From assembly GCF_000234805.1 (NCBI RefSeq), contig NC_016645.1, forward strand, positions 2,270,391 to 2,334,390: a DNA stretch of 64,000 bases, read 5' to 3'. Both the position numbers and the translations under genes were made by a program. Position 1 is the stretch's first letter. Each line of letters starts with the position of its first letter. The DNA comes from Pyrobaculum ferrireducens (GTDB taxonomy: Archaea > Thermoproteota > Thermoprotei > Thermoproteales > Thermoproteaceae). This document shows positions 51,761 to 58,937 of this stretch, piece by piece. The notes below the pieces were generated by a model. The model ran no database searches and had not been told where the DNA came from. It worked only from the letters and a program-made list of their open reading frames with translations.

Positions 51761-51831
51761 TGGGGGATGAGGGACCTCAGAAACCCCGACGCCAATCACC
51801 CATCAGCGGCGTGGGGGTCCTGATTCCCCCC
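51761..51831. repeat. Long imperfect hairpin
   Basis: Pairing blocks occur in nested order: GGGGGA with TCCCCC, TCAG with CTGA, CCCC with GGGG and ACGCC with GGCGT, around a loop of about 14 bases. The whole hairpin spans about 70 bp. It could be a structured RNA, a terminator or a recombination site just before the ParA-like operon. Confidence 0.5.
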
Positions 51832-51967
51832 TTCTACCATCACTATTTGCTACAGTTAGAAATAGAGGCAGGTAGAGCTGGCTGAAAATTATTATGCCTG
51901 TATTAAGGAAGATAAAATTGCAGTACATCTGTGTGATGTTTATCCCTCCCTTTTGCAAGACTTGGTT

Positions 51968-52276
51968 ATGTACGCTGTTGGGTGGGTTGAGGTCTACTCG
52001 CCGGTGGGGGAGCTCATCCGCTACAGGTTGATTAGGAGGTTGATGAGAGGCCCGGCCGCGGCTGGCGAGCTAGAGGCTCTGGCTAGAGAGGCCGTTAGAT
52101 GCGCAGGCCTCCGCTACGACTGGCGGGTTTGGCCACAGCTAGTGAGGCGCGAGGCCGCGGCGCTGGAAGGCGTATACACGCTTACAGACTACGGCAGGAT
52201 GGTAGGCGAGGCGCTGGAAGAAGTGGAGAGGTACCTGACAAGGTTTTTCCCCCCAACCTGTCTAGAGGCCACATGA
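51968..52276 (+). CDS. Hypothetical winged-helix-like protein
   Basis: This is a 102-residue helical protein (VGELIRYRLIRRLMRGPAAA, LEGVYTLTDYGRMVGEAL), with the look of a small winged-helix domain. A TATA near 51941 fits the ATG at 51968; the frame extends back to 51953. The TGA overlaps the ParA-like ATG, so it could act as the partner or regulator in a ParA-type pair. Confidence 0.55.
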   Translation: MYAVGWVEVYSPVGELIRYRLIRRLMRGPAAAGELEALAREAVRCAGLRYDWRVWPQLVRREAAALEGVYTLTDYGRMVGEALEEVERYLTRFFPPTCLEAT

Positions 52277-52770
52277 CAAAAACCGTGGCCGTGATAGGGC
52301 CCCTGGGCGCGGGGAAGACTTTTATCGCCACCTCCCTCGCCCTCTACCTGCACCTAGCCTCGGCGCGTGCCGTCTTTATCGACGCGGCGGATAAGACCGG
52401 GGCTAGGTTGCTGAAGGGGGTTGTCCCCCTCGCCGCCGACGTCTCAGAGGCTAGGGAGATGAAGGCCAAATACGCCGTCGTGGACACCTCGATATTCGAC
52501 ACGCCTAGGGCAGACAAGTACGTAGCAGTCCTTGAGCCTGCCGATTTGAGACATGTCGACGTGGAGTCGCTGGAGAGGAGGGGCTACTACATCGTCGTGA
52601 ACAAAGCCGGCGCGCTTTCGGCCTGGGCCAGGGGGTGGATACCCTTCGTGAGAGAGGTTGCGTGGAGCTACCAACGCGGCGTGCACCCGCTGCTCTGCGG
52701 AAGCCCCCCACTGGAGCGATTCCGCAGAAGAATAGGCAAAATCCTCAAGCAGATAGCCCAGTGGCTATGA
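52273..52770 (+). CDS. ParA/MinD-like P-loop ATPase
   Basis: This 165-residue protein has a Walker A motif at residues 9-16 (GPLGAGKT), a strand with an aspartate (RAVFIDAADKTG), a second strand (KYAVVDTSIFDTP) and a late VVNKAGALSAWA segment like the NKxD region of SIMIBI GTPases. It is shorter than typical ParA. A partition or positioning role is likely. The ATG overlaps the stop upstream, and the TGA overlaps the next ATG. Confidence 0.65.
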   Translation: MTKTVAVIGPLGAGKTFIATSLALYLHLASARAVFIDAADKTGARLLKGVVPLAADVSEAREMKAKYAVVDTSIFDTPRADKYVAVLEPADLRHVDVESLERRGYYIVVNKAGALSAWARGWIPFVREVAWSYQRGVHPLLCGSPPLERFRRRIGKILKQIAQWL

Positions 52771-53168
52771 TTGGGAAAGAGAAGAAGAAAGCCAAAAGGC
52801 CTAGGTCGCCGCGGGAGGAGCTTCTGGAGATGTTGAAGAGGCAGAGGGAGGAGTTGGAGAAGATTAAGCCGGAGGAGCGTGTCCGCATCCCGGAGCCCCC
52901 TCCCGAGAGGTGGCAGTGTAGAGAGGTAAAGCTGGAGAGAGCCATGAGAGAGCTGGGGGTGGAGCCGATGTTCCCAGAGCTTTTCGATCTGGCTACGACG
53001 TGTCCCGAGGTGTTTGACTGCTACAGAAAGCTGTCTGTGCTCTGGGAAGACGCCAAAAGCCGCGAGGTGATTTTCAAAGCCGCCTGGACCGGCGCCGACA
53101 TAGCCAAAGTTGTCGATCTGCTGTGGCGCGGCGAGTTGGAGGAGGCGGAGAAGGCGGCTAGGCCATGA
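52767..53168 (+). CDS. Hypothetical protein, paralogue A
   Basis: This is a 133-residue protein. A very basic N-terminus (KEKKKAKRPRSPREE) and a Pro-rich linker lead to a helical domain containing RAMRELGVEPMFPELFDLAT and a final LLWRGELEEAEKAARP. The helical domain is related to the one in the next gene. The ATG overlaps the ParA-like stop. The function is unknown; the basic tail suggests contact with nucleic acid or membrane. Confidence 0.6.
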   Translation: MIGKEKKKAKRPRSPREELLEMLKRQREELEKIKPEERVRIPEPPPERWQCREVKLERAMRELGVEPMFPELFDLATTCPEVFDCYRKLSVLWEDAKSREVIFKAAWTGADIAKVVDLLWRGELEEAEKAARP

Positions 53169-53491
53169 AAGAGCTGGAGGCCTTGCTGAAGAGAGAACGC
53201 ACAGCCAAGGAGGCGCCGCCGCCTCCGCCTGGGTGGCGCCCGAGGCTGGCTGAATTCGCCACGGTGTGGAGAGAACTTGGGGTTAAGCCCCTCTACCCAG
53301 AGCTCTACGACATGGCGGTTAAGACCTGCAGAGACTGGATGAAGTGCTACGCCATGTTTATCGCCGTCTGGGAGACGCCGCACAAGTGGTTGCTGTTTGA
53401 AGCCGCCATGGCCGGGCTAGACACCGAGATGGTGGCGAGGCTTATACTAGAGGGAAGAATAGACGAGGCTAGGAGGCTGGTGGAGCCGTGA
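53165..53491 (+). CDS. Hypothetical protein, paralogue B
   Basis: This is a 108-residue protein with a short charged N-terminus, a PPPPPG linker and a helical domain with TVWRELGVKPLYPELYDMAV and a final LILEGRIDEARRLVEP. It matches paralogue A along the whole domain, including the two cysteines before the last helices. The genes are coupled by ATGA overlaps on both sides. Confidence 0.65.
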   Translation: MKELEALLKRERTAKEAPPPPPGWRPRLAEFATVWRELGVKPLYPELYDMAVKTCRDWMKCYAMFIAVWETPHKWLLFEAAMAGLDTEMVARLILEGRIDEARRLVEP

Positions 53492-55452
53492 ACTACTACG
53501 ACAAGACCCTTGCGCTGTTCGGCTTGTCGCTGTTGGCGATTGCCATTATGGCCAAGGCGTATCCGCCTCTGGCCCTTCTGGCGGTTTTTCCAATACTGGC
53601 GTGGGGGGAGGAGGTGTTGGTGTGGGTTCACACAAGGGTTGCCCCTCTGGAGCCTGTTAGGGTGCTCTACGAGGAGCCGGGCGTCAAGGCGGCTTTCGAC
53701 CCCCGCCGCGGGCTGTACCACGTCTTCTGGCGCGCCGAGCCTATACACTCGGTATACGGCATATCCGCCGCCCCCAGGCTCCACGAGATGTACGCAAAGC
53801 TGTCGCTGAGGAGGGGGGAGTGGGTGACGTACTTCGTCTGGGGAGACCGCAAATACATACGCTACACCGCGAGGCGGCTGACCCCGGAGAGGCTTAGGCA
53901 GGTGGAGCTAATCCTCAAAGAGTACTACGTCCTCGACAAGGCGGAGCCCTGGCTCTCCAGCAGAAAGCAGCCGGGGAGGTGGCCCTACCTAACCGCCCTT
54001 TTGTTCATCCCCCTGGCCTTGATTTCAAGCGGCTGGTTTCTGCTGGCGATACCGCTGTGGCTGTTTGTCTATAGACGGGTTAGGAGGTGGTACAGAGTGC
54101 CGTACCTCCTCCTCTCTCTGTCGCACGTCTCCCGGGCCTCCTCCCTCCCGGCGTCTCGGGAGATGCTGGAGGCCATGGCGTCTGCGGAGGCCGCCGCCTT
54201 CGGCATGATGGAGAAGTGGGCGGTGGCGTTTACGGACATGCCCCCAGAGGCGGTCCACAAGAAGTTCGTCAAGGTGTACGAGGGGAGGGACACCGGTAAG
54301 AGGCTCATCCGCATAAGGGAGCTCTCCGAATTCGTGGAGAGGATGGCTAGGTACAACGAGAGGCCCATCCTCCTCTACCCATACGGCTCCAAGGACCTCC
54401 ACTCCATCTACATGACGCAGGACTGGATAGCCACATACGACTTCTGGACGTTGAGAAACGGCGTCAGGGCGCTTTCGCACGACCTCTCCCGCTTCCCCAT
54501 GTTCTACGGGGGGAAGCTCCTGGCGGTGGGTAGGGAGGTGGTGCTGGCCTACGACAGATTCGGCAGGCCGGTCTCCGTCGACCTAGACGCCCTCCCCACC
54601 GTCCACGGCGTCGTGATCGGCGCCTCCGGCCTCGGCAAGTCCTGGACTGTGGGCAGCTGGCTCGGGGTCTTGGCAGAGGCCGGGGTCGACGTCGTGGTGG
54701 TGGACCCCCACGGAGACTACCTCAAGTGGGCCGCGCTGTATGGGGCGCAGGTGGTGGAGGTGCCGGAGGAGCTTCCGTCGGACATGCCGGAGGTGCTGGC
54801 CAAGTCTATGTGGTTTAGGAGGCTGGCGGGGGAGTACGGGCTGGATGCGGGGGAGAACGCAGAGGCCGTTAAGGCGGTGCTGGAGAGGATGGCCTCTCTG
54901 GCCGGCTACAGCCCCCGCTTCGTGGACGTGGGCGGGAGGCACGTGGTCTTCAGTGTGTACAAGGCTAGGAAAGACGCGGCGCTGCAGGCCTTCTTCTACG
55001 GAGTTTTGCTGGTGTACCTCCTCGCAAAGCACATAGACGAGAGGGTGGAGAGGGTGAGGACCGTCATTGTCTTTGACGAGGCTAGGCTGATCTCTAAGAG
55101 GGGCGTGCCGGGCTACTCCACCCTCTCTTCTATGCTTGAGGAGATTGTGATGGGTGGTAGGAAGTACGGGCTGGCCATTTGGTTTGTCCTTCAGTTGGAG
55201 ACTCAGCTGGAGCATGACTTGTTGCGGAGCGCCTCTGTACAGCTTCTCTTCGGCGGGGGCGAGGACGTGGTGAAGCCGCTTGCCCACGTCCTCTACCTAG
55301 ACGACGCCGACGCCGCCTACCTTCTGACCACAGTCACGCCGAGGGAGGCCTCGCTGTCGGGACAGCCCTACGCCATGGCCGTCATGCGCATAAAACCCCG
55401 CAACTTGAAATACCACGTCAAAATACCCCTAGACCCGCGGCTGAAGGCATGA
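53488..55452 (+). CDS. Membrane-anchored VirB4/HerA-like ATPase
   Basis: The protein has 654 residues. Two hydrophobic hairpins near residues 8-37 and 165-195 anchor it in the membrane. The ATPase domain has Walker A at 378-385 (GASGLGKS), followed by VVVVDPHGDYLKWA, and Walker B near 525-532 (TVIVFDEARLISKRG). This combination of membrane segments with a FtsK/HerA/VirB4 ATPase is found in DNA-transfer and type IV secretion motors, including CedB of the crenarchaeal DNA-import system and its Thermoproteales counterpart. It could drive DNA or pilus-subunit transfer here. Confidence 0.75.
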   Translation: MNYYDKTLALFGLSLLAIAIMAKAYPPLALLAVFPILAWGEEVLVWVHTRVAPLEPVRVLYEEPGVKAAFDPRRGLYHVFWRAEPIHSVYGISAAPRLHEMYAKLSLRRGEWVTYFVWGDRKYIRYTARRLTPERLRQVELILKEYYVLDKAEPWLSSRKQPGRWPYLTALLFIPLALISSGWFLLAIPLWLFVYRRVRRWYRVPYLLLSLSHVSRASSLPASREMLEAMASAEAAAFGMMEKWAVAFTDMPPEAVHKKFVKVYEGRDTGKRLIRIRELSEFVERMARYNERPILLYPYGSKDLHSIYMTQDWIATYDFWTLRNGVRALSHDLSRFPMFYGGKLLAVGREVVLAYDRFGRPVSVDLDALPTVHGVVIGASGLGKSWTVGSWLGVLAEAGVDVVVVDPHGDYLKWAALYGAQVVEVPEELPSDMPEVLAKSMWFRRLAGEYGLDAGENAEAVKAVLERMASLAGYSPRFVDVGGRHVVFSVYKARKDAALQAFFYGVLLVYLLAKHIDERVERVRTVIVFDEARLISKRGVPGYSTLSSMLEEIVMGGRKYGLAIWFVLQLETQLEHDLLRSASVQLLFGGGEDVVKPLAHVLYLDDADAAYLLTTVTPREASLSGQPYAMAVMRIKPRNLKYHVKIPLDPRLKA

Positions 55453-55481
55453 ACAAAGCGGCGCCTCCGCCAGCGCTATGA
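55449..55481 (+). CDS. Ten-codon coupling ORF
   Basis: An ATG overlaps the stop of the VirB4-like gene (ATGA), and its TGA overlaps the ATG of the next gene (ATGA). The peptide is MNKAAPPPAL. Its exact fit suggests a translational bridge, not a functional peptide. A chance arrangement is possible. Confidence 0.25.
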   Translation: MNKAAPPPAL

Positions 55482-56257
55482 CCGACCCGAGAGAGATCTG
55501 CGTGAGGAGGCCAGACCTCTGCGGCGAGACGCAGACCCTAGCCAGAGAAGAGGCACGCGGGACGGGGACTGTCGACATGGCCGAGTATCTGCGGAGGATA
55601 CTCGGAGGAGACGGCTCCCGCCCGCAGACACCGACAAGCCCGGCCCCGGCGCCCAGGGAGCCCCCCGCCGGCTTCGAGACTGACGCACCTGAGCCCGGCT
55701 TTACGCAGAACACGCCGCCCCCGCCTCCTCCCGCCGGCTGGGTTCTGCCTATCCGGCAGAGGGTACTGTTTCTAAACATCTACTGGCTCCCGGTGAACGA
55801 GCCGTACGCGAGGCTGGGAGACGTGGTTGTGGTGAAGTCTCCTCAAGAGGTCTACCTGCTGAGGAGAGTGAAGAGGGCGGATAGGTGGACTGAGCCTGAC
55901 TACCGCTTCTACATCGCTGGTAATGTGGAGAAACAGTTGTGTGCCTACGGCTTCATACTTAGGGGCTCCATCGAGCACATCGCCCAGCTGTTTAGGTCGG
56001 GGGGATACGCCCTGGTCCTCGGCTGTGACAGGCGGGCTGTCGTCAAGCCTCCAAAGCGGGAGGAGCTGTACTCGATATGGCGCTACGAGGGCTACGTGGT
56101 AAACGCCTCCCCCGCCAGACTCGCCGTCATACGGCTAGACGACTCGAAAAAGGCGAGGTTCGCCGTGGAGTTTTTCAACAAGGGCTGTCCAGTTTTCTCG
56201 CACTACGCAAACCAGTTGCTACAGCTCATAGGCGTGCCGATACAGCTCACCTGCTGA
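55478..56257 (+). CDS. Hypothetical protein with Pro-rich linker
   Basis: This is a 259-residue protein. A polar N-terminal segment and a Pro-rich linker (residues 48-90, with PPPPPPAGW) precede a folded domain of mixed strands and helices (NIYWLPVNEPYARLGDVVVV, FYIAGNVEKQLCAYGFILRG). I know no family. Coupled to its neighbours by ATGA overlaps. Confidence 0.5.
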   Translation: MTDPREICVRRPDLCGETQTLAREEARGTGTVDMAEYLRRILGGDGSRPQTPTSPAPAPREPPAGFETDAPEPGFTQNTPPPPPPAGWVLPIRQRVLFLNIYWLPVNEPYARLGDVVVVKSPQEVYLLRRVKRADRWTEPDYRFYIAGNVEKQLCAYGFILRGSIEHIAQLFRSGGYALVLGCDRRAVVKPPKREELYSIWRYEGYVVNASPARLAVIRLDDSKKARFAVEFFNKGCPVFSHYANQLLQLIGVPIQLTC

Positions 56258-57030
56258 TGCTGGAGATTGTAATAGGCGGCCTTGCAGAGCCGCCTGAGGC
56301 GAAAACAAGGTACACCTTCTGCCCCTCGGAGAGGGCAACCGGCTTGGGCTTCGAGCTTACTGCAGAGGGCTCCCTTGTCTTTACAACAGTCTTCCTTAGA
56401 AACAACAACCCTCCCCTCTACCCGAGGCACACCGCCGAGCTGGCTCAGTGCAGCGCCCCTCTATGCGCCCTCTTCCGCTACGTGGACTACGGAGAGTTGC
56501 AGAGGGGGGAGGGCGTATTTCAATACAGAGCACCTCCCGTCGACCCCGTCCTCTTGGCGATGGGCCTCGCCTTGGCTTTCCACCTCGACGCCTCGGCCGA
56601 GGGCTGGGCTGTCGAGGTGTATACAGACGTCTGGCCTATGTACACAGACCTGCTGGCCATGGCAAAGCCCCTCTCCGGCGTACTGCGCATCTACACCTCT
56701 GTCTACGACCCCAAGGCGGCTGTCGCCGATAGGGTTGTCCTCGCTGTCCAGGGCTTGACGTACGAGGGGCTGGCGATGAAGAAGGCCTGGGCCGGCGGTA
56801 GGCTGTGCAGAGCGTACACGCCTCCGCCAGCCGCCGAGGTGGAGGACCCCGACGTCAAGGATTTGCTACGCACTCTGTGGGAGGCTGGGGGCTTCCTATC
56901 GCTGAAATACGCCCAGGAGAAGTACGGCCAGGCTGTAATCAAAGCCTCTCAGCTAGGCCTAGTGAGGCTAGACGCGCTGACGCTGACGGTGAGGCTCACG
57001 GACCTGGGGATTAGGGCGCTGGGCGTATGA
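56257..57030 (+). CDS. Hypothetical protein with C-terminal HTH-like end
   Basis: This is a 257-residue protein. The first 180 residues are mixed strands and helices (VLLAMGLALAFHLDASAEGW). The last 70 resemble a winged helix (LLRTLWEAGGFLSLKYAQEK, QLGLVRLDALTLTVRLTDLG). I chose the ATG at 56257, which overlaps the preceding stop; the frame is open back to 56077. Function unknown. Confidence 0.5.
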   Translation: MLEIVIGGLAEPPEAKTRYTFCPSERATGLGFELTAEGSLVFTTVFLRNNNPPLYPRHTAELAQCSAPLCALFRYVDYGELQRGEGVFQYRAPPVDPVLLAMGLALAFHLDASAEGWAVEVYTDVWPMYTDLLAMAKPLSGVLRIYTSVYDPKAAVADRVVLAVQGLTYEGLAMKKAWAGGRLCRAYTPPPAAEVEDPDVKDLLRTLWEAGGFLSLKYAQEKYGQAVIKASQLGLVRLDALTLTVRLTDLGIRALGV

Positions 57031-57954
57031 CCCTCCATACCCAGCTCTTCAGGCTGGTGGTGGCCGTGGAGGGGAATGCGCTAATCACGGGGCTCCCCGG
57101 CACTGGCAAGACCTCCCTCGTCAAGTGGTCTCTCCGCGAGGTCCCCAGCGACTACGCCGTCGTTGTATACGACACAGCCGGCGACTTCCAGCAACGCGGC
57201 CTCTGCAACTACGTGGGGAGGTTTTCGGTAAACCCCCTCGACCTCCCCACGCCGCGCGTTGTTGAGATTTTGGAGGAGTCTTTAGCGGCCACGTACGGCG
57301 AGTACCCCTATCTGCTGACTCCCGCGATGGCGGAACTGCTACACAGAACTGTGGAGAGGGGGGCGCGCACCCTATCGCAGGTGAGGCGCGAGGTTTTGAA
57401 CATAGCCGAGCCGCACGAGATGGACACAGCCTACGCCCTGCGTAGGCGTCTAGTCCACTTCGACGTTGCGCAGTTCGACAAGACGGACGTACCCATCCGG
57501 CACGGAGCCTCGACCTGCGTCGACGTCTCGGGGGCTGGATAGAGTGGGTAGGCTGGCCTACGTGCTGGCGCATCTAGAGCTCACCAGAGACTTGAAGAAC
57601 GTCATCTACGTCGTGGACGAGGCACACCGATTCCTGGCATTCACGTCGAGGTACTCCCTCCTCACTGACCACTTGAGGACTGGGAGAAGCCGCGGCCGCT
57701 TCTTCGTCCTAGTGTCGCACTCCTACCGGGAGTTTCTACGACACGTCGGCTACGTCAAGATGGTTGTGAGATTCCCAGACTGGGACCTAGACGAGTCTAA
57801 AACAACGCCGCTACAGCCCTCCGAGGCGCTTATAACGGTTAGAGCCGCCTCTCTCCGCTCGGCGGAGGCGTTGGCTAAGCTGTTGCCTCTACGCGGCACA
57901 TGGGCCCAGTTCCGAATAACCGTGCCGCCGTATGTCGACAGATCCCCTGCGTAG
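57027..57954 (+). pseudogene. P-loop ATPase (HerA/AAA-like), frameshifted
   Basis: The first frame has Walker A at residues 22-29 (GLPGTGKT) and a strand YAVVVYDTAGDF, and ends at a TAG at 57540. The other frame continues with DRVGRLAYVLAHLELTRDLK and Walker B VIYVVDEAHRFLAF to 57954. The break lies in a GGGGG run near 57530-57535; with four G's the text reads CVDVSGLDRVGRLAY. The intact protein would be about 308 residues. It is a second motor-type ATPase in the cluster. Either an assembly error or a recent lesion. Confidence 0.7.
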
Positions 57955-58516
57955 AGCCGTGGAGGCGCTCAGGGCGGACTTCCCAGGCAAGTCGAGGAGC
58001 TGGATTAAGAGGGCCCTCCTAAGGCTCGGCGACGTGCGTGAAGTTAGAGAGGACCTCTACGTGGTTGAGGGGAGGCGTGAGCTGGGGGATTGGAGGCCTC
58101 TTTACCAGGTCTGGTGGTCGGAGGCTGAAAAGCGCTGGCTCTGCACATGCTACTACACGCAGTTCGGCCTCAGGCGCAGGAGGGACATTTGCACACACGT
58201 AGCCGCCGTCATGCTCTTCCGCAGGTACAAGAGGGCTTTGGAGAAGGCCGAGAGGACGACGGTCTACGTTGCCGAGGCTGTGGTGGAGTGCCGGGGGCGC
58301 ATATCGGCGAGTGGAGAGGTGTACCTCAGGCCAGACGCCGACAGAGCGGATCTCACCTTCTACACATCCCCCCGCTTCAGAGTATTGGTGATCTCTAGGC
58401 AGAGGCGTATTGCGGTTAAATGCGGCGGCTATGTGGTTTACGAGGCGGAGGGGGAGGGGGTGCCCCTCGCCGTGGCGAAGTTCCTCGTCGCAAAATTCCA
58501 TGAGGGTGAGGACTAG
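57932..58516 (+). CDS. SWIM zinc-finger protein
   Basis: This is a 194-residue protein. Near residues 71-92 is a SWIM motif (CTCYYTQFGLRRRRDICTHV) of the form CxC-x(n)-CxH, used to bind nucleic acid or proteins. The first 50 residues are basic and helical, and the C-terminus is beta-rich. It overlaps the frameshifted ATPase gene and the PIN-like gene. It may be a DNA-binding part of the cluster. Confidence 0.65.
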   Translation: MSTDPLRRAVEALRADFPGKSRSWIKRALLRLGDVREVREDLYVVEGRRELGDWRPLYQVWWSEAEKRWLCTCYYTQFGLRRRRDICTHVAAVMLFRRYKRALEKAERTTVYVAEAVVECRGRISASGEVYLRPDADRADLTFYTSPRFRVLVISRQRRIAVKCGGYVVYEAEGEGVPLAVAKFLVAKFHEGED

Positions 58517-58916
58517 GAAGGGCGTATTCGAGCTTAAGCCAGACTCGCCGGCCAACTACCGGAGGCTGTACGTAGACGTCTTCTCCATAGCGGCCGCCCT
58601 CAGCGATCCGGAGGAGCTGTTTAGGTCGGCGGCGGAGGCCGGCGTGGAGGCGGTGTTTGTGGTAGACGCCTGGAGCGAGACCCACATGCCTCTCGCTAGG
58701 CGCTATCTTGAGGCGTGCCGTAGTTACGGCCTCGACTGCAGACTATCCGAGCAGAAGCCGGCGGAGCTGTATGCCGCGGAGCTGTGCGAGGCTGAGTGCG
58801 GGGCTGGATGCGCCGTGGTGACAAGGGACTACGACGCCGTTGCGGTAGTCAAGAAGTGCGCCGTCCTTCTGTTTAGAGGAGGTAGGTTTTGGCGTGTTCA
58901 TAGCAGTAAAACTTAA
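58500..58916 (+). CDS. PIN/NYN-like protein
   Basis: This 138-residue protein has the alternating strand-helix pattern and acidic positions of PIN-like nucleases: YVDVFSIAAALSDPEELF, AVFVVDAWSET, and VVTRDYDAVAVVKKCAVLLF. A nuclease role is inferred, not shown. The ATG at 58500 overlaps the SWIM gene. It is the last gene before a new promoter. Confidence 0.55.
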   Translation: MRVRTRKGVFELKPDSPANYRRLYVDVFSIAAALSDPEELFRSAAEAGVEAVFVVDAWSETHMPLARRYLEACRSYGLDCRLSEQKPAELYAAELCEAECGAGCAVVTRDYDAVAVVKKCAVLLFRGGRFWRVHSSKT

Positions 58917-58937
58917 AAAAAATGGGTTCTTGCTGAT

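Larger units (their letters stand above)
51241..51967. other. Gene-poor stretch with inverted repeats
   Basis: No convincing gene. One frame at 51522-51728 reads like protein (LNRGGDPPSTPLEKPSKVAQ), but it has no promoter and a very basic, Pro-rich composition. Operator-like repeats lie at 51359-51413 and a long hairpin at 51761-51831 (listed separately). A TATA for the next gene lies near 51941. Confidence 0.35.
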
